DNA of 64,000 nucleotides from Pseudoalteromonas sp. S16_S37 (GTDB lineage Bacteria; Pseudomonadota; Gammaproteobacteria; Enterobacterales; Alteromonadaceae), in the NCBI RefSeq assembly GCF_014694405.1, contig NZ_JAAUWV010000004.1, positions 62,001-126,000 of the forward strand, written 5' to 3'. A model generated the notes under the pieces. The model did no database searches and had not been told where the DNA came from. It saw only the letters and a program-made list of their open reading frames with translations. Below, piece after piece: positions 57,193 to 64,000 of this stretch. Position numbers and translations under genes: made by a program. Within the stretch, counting starts at the first letter, position 1. The number at the start of each line of letters is the position of its first letter.

Positions 57193-59739
57193 ATGCGTCT
57201 AAATGGTGTACAACGCCTCCTTGAAACCGGATTAATCATCAGCACTGCAGCGGCCATTTTTATACTGTGTGCATTGATAAGCTTTGATCCCGCAGACCCT
57301 GCATGGTCACAAACAAGCGAATACGTTCAAGTCAATAATATTACCGGCTCTGCGGGTGCATGGGTTGCTGATATTCTATTGGTCAGTTTGGGCTGGCTTG
57401 CGTTTTTAGTGCCTGCCGCGATTCAAATTTTAGGTTATCTATTATTCAAAAAACCGCACAAAATTTTGCAGCTCGACTACACAACTTTGGGGTTGAGAGT
57501 GATCGGGTTAACTTTATTTGTAACGTCAGCAAGTGCTATTAGTAGTATCAATTTTGATGATATTTTCAGCGTGTCATCCGGTGGGGTAGTGGGTGATGTT
57601 GTTGCTGGTGCAATGATGCCTGCCTTTAACTTTACTGGCACATCTATTTTATTGCTGTGTTTTTTCTTTGCTGGCTTAACGCTATTAACAGGCGTTTCTT
57701 GGGTAGACTTTGTGGACTACCTAGGCGCAAAAGTTGTGCAATTTTTCAGGTGGCTCAAAGCTAAATTTGAACAACGTAATGAAAAAGTTGTTTCTGTACG
57801 TGACAATCAACAGCACTTATTATGCGAGACTGCAGAGCATTTTGACACTCAAGAGCAACCGCAAGTACAGATAGACGAGCAAATACAGCAACAGAATAAA
57901 TCTAAACTATTGAGTTTAAAAGATAAACTCTTCTCATCTAACAATGAGCAAGCGGTAAGAGCTGATGATGAGTCATCAGTACAGCCGAATGTATTTGACG
58001 AGTTAGATGATATTTTGGATCAGGAAATCAACTTTTCTGCAATTGATGATGAAGGGTTTGATACTGCGTCAGCGCTTAACGCGCTAGATGAATCTGCTGC
58101 TATGCCTCAAGGTCCTAAAGAAACCACCGTAGTCTCACCAGCAAGACCACTAAAACCAAAGACAGAACAACCACAATCGACCTTTAAACCTGAGCCTTCG
58201 GCAAAAGAAAAATTTGAAGCCCTATTAGAAGAGCGTCCACCGATGGACCCACTTCCATCACTGGATTTGCTTGACCGACCAGATAAGCAAAAGAACCCAA
58301 TTTCTAAAGAAGAATTGGATGCAGTTTCTCGCCTCGTAGAGGTAAAATTACTCGATTTTAATATTCAAGCGAGTGTTGTTGGGGTTTATCCTGGGCCCGT
58401 AGTAACCCGATTCGAACTAGATTTGGCTCCAGGTATCAAAGTGGCGAAAATTACCGGTCTTGCTAAAGACTTGGCGCGCTCGCTGTCAGCTGTAAGTGTA
58501 CGTGTGGTTGAGGTTATTCCGGGCAAAACCTATGTAGGACTTGAGTTACCGAATAAGCATCGTGAAATAGTGCGTTTATCTGAAGTGATTAACGCGCCGA
58601 AGTTTGAACAAAACGCCTCTCCGCTCACCATGGTATTGGGTAAAGATATTGCAGGGCAGCCGGTTGTTGCTGACTTAGCTAAAATGCCTCATTTACTCGT
58701 GGCGGGTACTACCGGTTCGGGTAAGTCAGTTGGCGTTAATGTTATGATATTAAGCTTGCTGTACAAGTCACCACCTGAAGATGTGCGCATGATCATGATT
58801 GACCCAAAAATGTTGGAGCTTTCGGTATACGAAGGTATTCCTCATTTACTATGTGAAGTGGTCACTGATATGAAAGAGGCGGCCAACGCATTGCGTTGGT
58901 GTGTGGGGGAGATGGAACGTCGCTACAAGCTGATGTCAGCCTTGGGAGTGCGTAACTTAAAAGGTTACAACCAAAAAGTGTTAGATGCTAAGGCCGCTGG
59001 GCAGCCTATTCTTGACCCATTGTTTAAAGACACTGATGGCATGGCCGATGGCCCACAAGAATTAGATAAGTTGCCTAGCATCGTCGTTGTGATTGATGAA
59101 TTTGCTGACATGATGATGATTGTTGGTAAAAAAGTTGAAGAGCTAATCGCACGTATTGCACAAAAAGCACGTGCAGCGGGTATCCACTTGGTACTTGCAA
59201 CGCAGCGCCCATCAGTTGATGTAATCACTGGCTTAATTAAAGCCAACATACCAACTCGTATGGCGTTTCAGGTATCAAGTAAAATCGACTCAAGAACTAT
59301 CTTAGATCAACAAGGTGCAGAAAACCTCCTCGGTATGGGTGATATGTTGTATCTACCATCAGGCACTAGTGTTCCGATACGTGTGCACGGCGCGTTTGTT
59401 GATGACCACGAAGTACACGCCGTGGTAAATGATTGGAAGGCAAGAGGCAAACCAAACTACATTGAAGAGATTTTATGCGGTGATGCCACCGAAGATATTT
59501 TATTGCCAGGCGAAGCACCTGAAGGAGGCGATGATGAATCAGATCCGCTGTACGATGAAGCGGTGGGTTTTGTTATCGAGTCAGGCAAAGTGTCGGTATC
59601 GAGCGTGCAGCGTAAGTTGCGCGTCGGTTACAACCGTGCGGCAAGGTTAGTAGAGCAAATGGAAGCGTCTGGTGTAGTCAGTGCACCAGGACATAACGGT
59701 GCTCGAGAAGTACTCGTACCAAGAGGTGGAGCAAATTAA
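57193..59739 (+). CDS. ftsK: DNA translocase FtsK
   Basis: Division-septum motor that pumps chromosome ends and activates XerCD at dif. 848 residues. Four N-terminal membrane helices (to about 175), a shortened low-complexity linker (about 200-370), then alpha and beta motor domains: Walker A GTTGSGKS near 503 and Walker [12 protein letters not shown] near 632. The C-terminal winged-helix gamma domain ([20 protein letters not shown]) reads KOPS. Its stop overlaps the lolA start by one base. The linker is much shorter than in E. coli (1329 residues total). Confidence 0.97.
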   Translation: MRLNGVQRLLETGLIISTAAAIFILCALISFDPADPAWSQTSEYVQVNNITGSAGAWVADILLVSLGWLAFLVPAAIQILGYLLFKKPHKILQLDYTTLGLRVIGLTLFVTSASAISSINFDDIFSVSSGGVVGDVVAGAMMPAFNFTGTSILLLCFFFAGLTLLTGVSWVDFVDYLGAKVVQFFRWLKAKFEQRNEKVVSVRDNQQHLLCETAEHFDTQEQPQVQIDEQIQQQNKSKLLSLKDKLFSSNNEQAVRADDESSVQPNVFDELDDILDQEINFSAIDDEGFDTASALNALDESAAMPQGPKETTVVSPARPLKPKTEQPQSTFKPEPSAKEKFEALLEERPPMDPLPSLDLLDRPDKQKNPISKEELDAVSRLVEVKLLDFNIQASVVGVYPGPVVTRFELDLAPGIKVAKITGLAKDLARSLSAVSVRVVEVIPGKTYVGLELPNKHREIVRLSEVINAPKFEQNASPLTMVLGKDIAGQPVVADLAKMPHLLVAGTTGSGKSVGVNVMILSLLYKSPPEDVRMIMIDPKMLELSVYEGIPHLLCEVVTDMKEAANALRWCVGEMERRYKLMSALGVRNLKGYNQKVLDAKAAGQPILDPLFKDTDGMADGPQELDKLPSIVVVIDEFADMMMIVGKKVEELIARIAQKARAAGIHLVLATQRPSVDVITGLIKANIPTRMAFQVSSKIDSRTILDQQGAENLLGMGDMLYLPSGTSVPIRVHGAFVDDHEVHAVVNDWKARGKPNYIEEILCGDATEDILLPGEAPEGGDDESDPLYDEAVGFVIESGKVSVSSVQRKLRVGYNRAARLVEQMEASGVVSAPGHNGAREVLVPRGGAN

Positions 59740-60374
59740 TGAAGTTTATAAATAAATTGACAAAATGTAGTGTACTGTTGTTTGGCTTAACCTTAAGTGT
59801 TAACGCTGTGGCAGATGCAGCGAGTGATTTAAAAGATAAGCTGAGCAATATTAATACTTTTGAAGCGCAGTTTTCACAAAGCGTATTGGATGAACAAGGG
59901 AATGTATTGCAACAAGGCGCAGGCAGAATAGCCCTTGCACATCCACTAAAAATTTACTGGCAACAGCTGCAGCCAGACGAAACTTTATTTGTCTCGGATG
60001 GTGATAAAACCTACTACTATGACATGTTTGCTGAGCAAGTGACGGTCATGAATACGGCGTCATTGATAGATACGACCCCATTTGTGTTATTGACTTCACG
60101 CGCTCAAGAGCAGTGGGCAAAGTATCAAGTGACTCAAACAGACGTGGGCTATCAAATAACGCCAAAAGATGGCGTTGAATCACAGGTTGAAATGTTGGAA
60201 ATTGAATTTTCAGATAAGCTGAACTTACAAAGTGTGAGAGTAAAAGACGTTTCTGGACAAGTTTCTCGCTTTAGTTTTGAAAATGCTAAGTTGAACAATT
60301 CACTTGCCACAGACTTATTTAGCTTTGTTATACCCAAAGGGGTCATCGTTGATGATCAGACCCAAGGTGAGTGA
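59739..60374 (+). CDS. lolA: Outer-membrane lipoprotein carrier LolA
   Basis: Periplasmic chaperone that takes lipoproteins from LolCDE to LolB. 211 residues including a signal peptide (about 1-26, cleavage after NAVADA). The mature start [20 protein letters not shown] and the segment [20 protein letters not shown] are the conserved parts of the family. It is between ftsK and rarA as in E. coli. Confidence 0.95.
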   Translation: MKFINKLTKCSVLLFGLTLSVNAVADAASDLKDKLSNINTFEAQFSQSVLDEQGNVLQQGAGRIALAHPLKIYWQQLQPDETLFVSDGDKTYYYDMFAEQVTVMNTASLIDTTPFVLLTSRAQEQWAKYQVTQTDVGYQITPKDGVESQVEMLEIEFSDKLNLQSVRVKDVSGQVSRFSFENAKLNNSLATDLFSFVIPKGVIVDDQTQGE

Positions 60375-60379
60375 TAGCA

Positions 60380-61711
60380 GTGAGTAGTCTCGGTTTTGAT
60401 TTTGCTCCTGATGTAAGACCTTTGGCCGCTCGTATGCGGCCAACTTGTTTGTCGCAATACATTGGTCAGCAACATATTTTAAGCGCCGAACAGCCACTTT
60501 ATAAGGCAATTGAACAAGGCCGTTGCCATAGTTTGATTGTTTGGGGCCCCCCAGGAGTAGGTAAAACCACAATTGCAGAAGTCATTGCGCACCATGCACA
60601 TGCTGACTTAACGAAACTCTCGGCCGTCACCTCTGGTGTTAAAGAAATACGCGAAGCCGTTTTGGAAGCAAAAAGCCGTTTATCCCAAGGTCGCAGAACA
60701 CTGTTATTTGTCGATGAAGTTCATCGCTTTAATAAATCGCAGCAAGATGCATTTTTACCTTATATCGAAGATGGCACGTTTATTTTTATTGGTGCGACTA
60801 CTGAAAATCCGAGTTTTGCTTTAAACAATGCAATTTTATCCCGAGCGCGCGTTTATACCTTAAAACCGTTAACCGACGATGAGCTAGTGAAGGTGCTCAT
60901 TCGCGCATTAGAACAAGATGAACAACTGAGCAAGCTAGATATTTCTATCAGCGAACAAGCACTAGTGGCATTGGCAAAAGCCAGCTCAGGAGATGCCAGA
61001 AAGGCACTTAACCTGCTTGAGCAAGCCATTGATTTAGCGCAGCGAGTCGATAATCAGGTGATTATCGATGAACAAGTATTGCTACACGTTTTACCAAGTC
61101 ATCTGGCTAAATACGATAAAGGTGGAGATCTTTATTACGATTTGATTTCTGCGTTTCATAAATCGGTAAGAGGAAGTAGCCCAGATGCGGCGTTATATTG
61201 GTATTGTCGTATTTTAGCTGGTGGCGGCGATCCGCTCTACGTCGCAAGGCGCTTGCTAGCTATAGCAACAGAAGACATCGGTAATGCCGATCCAAGAGCA
61301 ATGCAAGTAGCGCTTAATGCATGGGATATCTACCAAAGAGTTGGGCCTAGCGAAGGAGAGCGAGCAATCGCTCAAGCCACCTTATATCTTGCCAGTGCGC
61401 CAAAAAGCAATGCGGTTTATATGGCATTTAATCAGGCAAAGCAAGATGCGATGAGCGATCCAGACTACGAGGTTCCTGTGCACCTTCGCAATGCGCCAAC
61501 CAAGTTGATGAAAGAGCTTGGCTATGGAGATGAATATCGCTACGCACATAATGAGTCTGGTGCATTTGCTGCGGGAGAAAACTACTTTCCCGAACAAATC
61601 AAAGACAGACAATATTATCAACCTACGGATCGCGGTTTAGAAAAGCAAATTAAAGCAAAGTTGGAGTATCTGCAGCAACAGAACCAACAAAGTGACCTAA
61701 AAAGATATTAA
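60380..61711 (+). CDS. rarA: Replication-associated recombination protein A
   Basis: AAA+ clamp-loader-like ATPase acting at stalled forks (MgsA/WRNIP1 family). 443 residues from GTG 60380, where [20 protein letters not shown] aligns with E. coli RarA and AGGTGA lies 9 bases ahead; an upstream GTG (60371) overlaps that site. Walker A is GPPGVGKTT, Walker [13 protein letters not shown], and sensor/RFC motifs include GATTENPSF. The C-terminal [19 protein letters not shown] is diagnostic. Confidence 0.96.
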   Translation: MSSLGFDFAPDVRPLAARMRPTCLSQYIGQQHILSAEQPLYKAIEQGRCHSLIVWGPPGVGKTTIAEVIAHHAHADLTKLSAVTSGVKEIREAVLEAKSRLSQGRRTLLFVDEVHRFNKSQQDAFLPYIEDGTFIFIGATTENPSFALNNAILSRARVYTLKPLTDDELVKVLIRALEQDEQLSKLDISISEQALVALAKASSGDARKALNLLEQAIDLAQRVDNQVIIDEQVLLHVLPSHLAKYDKGGDLYYDLISAFHKSVRGSSPDAALYWYCRILAGGGDPLYVARRLLAIATEDIGNADPRAMQVALNAWDIYQRVGPSEGERAIAQATLYLASAPKSNAVYMAFNQAKQDAMSDPDYEVPVHLRNAPTKLMKELGYGDEYRYAHNESGAFAAGENYFPEQIKDRQYYQPTDRGLEKQIKAKLEYLQQQNQQSDLKRY

Positions 61712-61713
61712 AA

Positions 61714-62094
61714 ATGATTAAAATGTACCTAACAATAGCTTTTGGCGGCGCACTTGGTGCCTGTTTGCGGTTTTTCATTAACGATATAATGCTAAAACTC
61801 TTGGGTAAGGGATTCCCTTTTGGTACATTGACCGTTAATATTCTTGGTTCACTGTTAATGGGCATTCTTTACGGTTTAATAGAAAAACAAATTATTACCG
61901 TCAGCCCCGCCAAGACCTTAGTGGGGATTGGTTTTCTGGGCGCATTAACAACGTTTTCAACATTTTCGATGGACTCTGTGCTGTTACTGCAGCAGGGTCA
62001 GTTTTTGAAAATGGCTCTTAATGTCACACTCAACGTGGTTGTGTGTATTTTTATGGCTTGGTTGGGCCTTTGCTTGGTCATGCAAAAAGGTTAA
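61714..62094 (+). CDS. crcB: Fluoride channel Fluc/CrcB
   Basis: Small dual-topology membrane protein that exports fluoride. 126 residues with four hydrophobic helices. Family motifs are [31 protein letters not shown] and [15 protein letters not shown] (the Phe-box and Thr-Phe-Ser-Thr track). It starts two bases after rarA and sits before serS in the same unit. No fluoride riboswitch precedes it. Confidence 0.96.
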   Translation: MIKMYLTIAFGGALGACLRFFINDIMLKLLGKGFPFGTLTVNILGSLLMGILYGLIEKQIITVSPAKTLVGIGFLGALTTFSTFSMDSVLLLQQGQFLKMALNVTLNVVVCIFMAWLGLCLVMQKG

Positions 62095-62100
62095 AAATAG

Positions 62101-63405
<1,305 letters not shown>

Positions 63406-63426
63406 GCTATAACTTGATCTCAATAA

Positions 63427-63452
63427 AGCGCCCGCAATATAGCGGGCGTTTT
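63427..63452 (+). terminator. Rho-independent terminator after serS
   Basis: The stem CGCCCGC / GCGGGCG (7 bp, with a G-U and an A-T extension) has a 6-base loop AATATA and a short T-run, 24 bases after the stop. Confidence 0.88.
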
Positions 63453-63464
63453 GCTTTTCGCATT

Positions 63465-63857
63465 TTAATTAATCGTAACCTCAAAGTGCGATTGTGCACA
63501 GATTTCATTGCTCGCAAATTCAATATATCCGCATATCCCACATTCTACACTTGTGGAGGAGGATTTAAGCACCAGGTTTCCTTCAAAAAAGCCTTGCTCT
63601 TTTATTGAACTGTTAATCTTATCGGCAGGAATGAATACTTCCAATGTACTGTTTGTGTTTACAGAGATGGGATCTAGTGTCGTATTTCTTGCGACATAGA
63701 ATTGTAAAGTTTGTGCCTGAGCACTTCTGTTTTTTATCGTAACTGATACGCCTATCGGTGCGGTGTCACAACTATACTGAATAATTGAATTAGTAAAACA
63801 GGCAGTAAATAGCGTCCTTTCACAACTGGCTCCTTTATCCTTTAATGCTATTTCCAT
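63465..63857 (-). CDS. Small cysteine-containing protein of unknown function
   Basis: A 130-residue protein, beta-rich in appearance (VSVTIKNRSAQAQTLQFYVA, LVLKSSSTSVECGICGYIEF), with cysteines in CERTLFTAC near the start, one at YSCD and a later CGIC. No signal peptide or membrane helix is clear. It is leftward and alone between serS and the window edge. No family recognised. Weak composition is like a real gene, but being solitary and short it needs support. Confidence 0.5.
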   Translation of the reverse strand: MEIALKDKGASCERTLFTACFTNSIIQYSCDTAPIGVSVTIKNRSAQAQTLQFYVARNTTLDPISVNTNSTLEVFIPADKINSSIKEQGFFEGNLVLKSSSTSVECGICGYIEFASNEICAQSHFEVTIN

Positions 63858-63937
63858 GAAACCTTAGGTTGAAATGCTGTACAAAGGAATATAAGCAAAA
63901 TGGGATGTATAGAAAATGAATACAAATTTATTAGCGG

Positions 63938-63968
63938 AAAAACCAACGAACCGATGCGCTCGTTGGTT
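63938..63968 (-). terminator. Terminator of a leftward gene beyond the window
   Basis: A 9-bp stem AACCAACGA / TCGTTGGTT (63941-63949 with 63960-63968) is followed, on the minus strand, by a run of five T residues. There is no T-run on the plus strand. It therefore ends a transcript coming from the right edge. Confidence 0.75.
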
Positions 63969-64000
63969 AGCTAGAGAAATAGGTGATTTGTTTTTAGAAA

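Noticed and set aside
61600..61720. A fluoride riboswitch ahead of crcB
   Set aside because: crcB begins two bases after rarA, inside an operon, so there is no leader to hold a riboswitch.

Overview
This is a chromosomal segment of a marine-type gammaproteobacterium, most likely Pseudoalteromonas or a close relative in Alteromonadales. The basis is protein resemblance, an AT-leaning composition (about 40-45% GC by eye), and gene order: the blocks pabC-mltG-tmk-holB-pilZ-tatD, thrS-infC-rpmI-rplT, sppA-ansA and lrp-ftsK-lolA-rarA-crcB-serS are the usual gammaproteobacterial ones. I see no tRNA, rRNA, CRISPR array, prophage or intact insertion sequence. Nearly all of the window is ordinary core genome.

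Layout. 1-6048: a tightly overlapping rightward operon of folate, peptidoglycan, dTMP, replication-clamp and pilus genes, ending in a TatD nuclease and a PhoD-like phosphatase. 6227-9868: an orphan beta-propeller sensor kinase, facing a leftward DUF3083-like gene. 11186-16006: glnS, then a Ser/Thr-type protein kinase followed by two small helical proteins and a four- to five-helix membrane protein, all of unknown role. 16029-17543: a leftward DUF3010-like gene and an EEP-family hydrolase. 17798-21089: the translation operon thrS-infC-rpmI-rplT, with an AUU-started infC. 21167-26793: a short-chain dehydrogenase, M14 peptidase, GloC-like hydrolase, AsnC regulator and SulP transporter. 26933-28827: a LytS/LytR-type two-component pair. 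28857-33149: pykA and gnd diverge, and gnd converges on ansA across a 28-bp perfect inverted repeat. 33208-41755: sppA, fadH, DoxX, a YdjA-like nitroreductase, upp, PhzF, a small membrane protein, and a MerR regulator diverging from a methyltransferase. 41756-42342 is gene-free. 42343-48503: a large hybrid sensor kinase and a chemoreceptor. 48831-55206: a DUF4382 lipoprotein, an RND efflux pair and a kelch protein. 55381-63405: ald diverging from lrp, then ftsK, lolA, rarA, crcB and serS. The right edge holds a small cysteine-containing unknown gene.

Functional themes. Translation is heavily represented (glnS, thrS, serS, IF3, L35, L20), and the sequence shows likely post-transcriptional control there: the AUU start of infC and a structured leader before rpmI. 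Envelope sensing and signalling is the second theme: two Reg_prop/Y_Y_Y sensor kinases, a LytS/LytR pair, a chemoreceptor and a protein kinase. Amino-acid and carbon metabolism sits around Lrp/ald, ansA, pykA and gnd. The most readable regulatory DNA is a MerR-type promoter with a 19-bp spacer at 41094-41124, a FadR-like palindrome just before fadH, face-to-face ald/lrp promoters, and hairpins that abut the start codons of ansA and of the DoxX gene. I found no clearly new defence or mobile system; the best candidate for something undescribed is the kinase cluster at 12908-16006.
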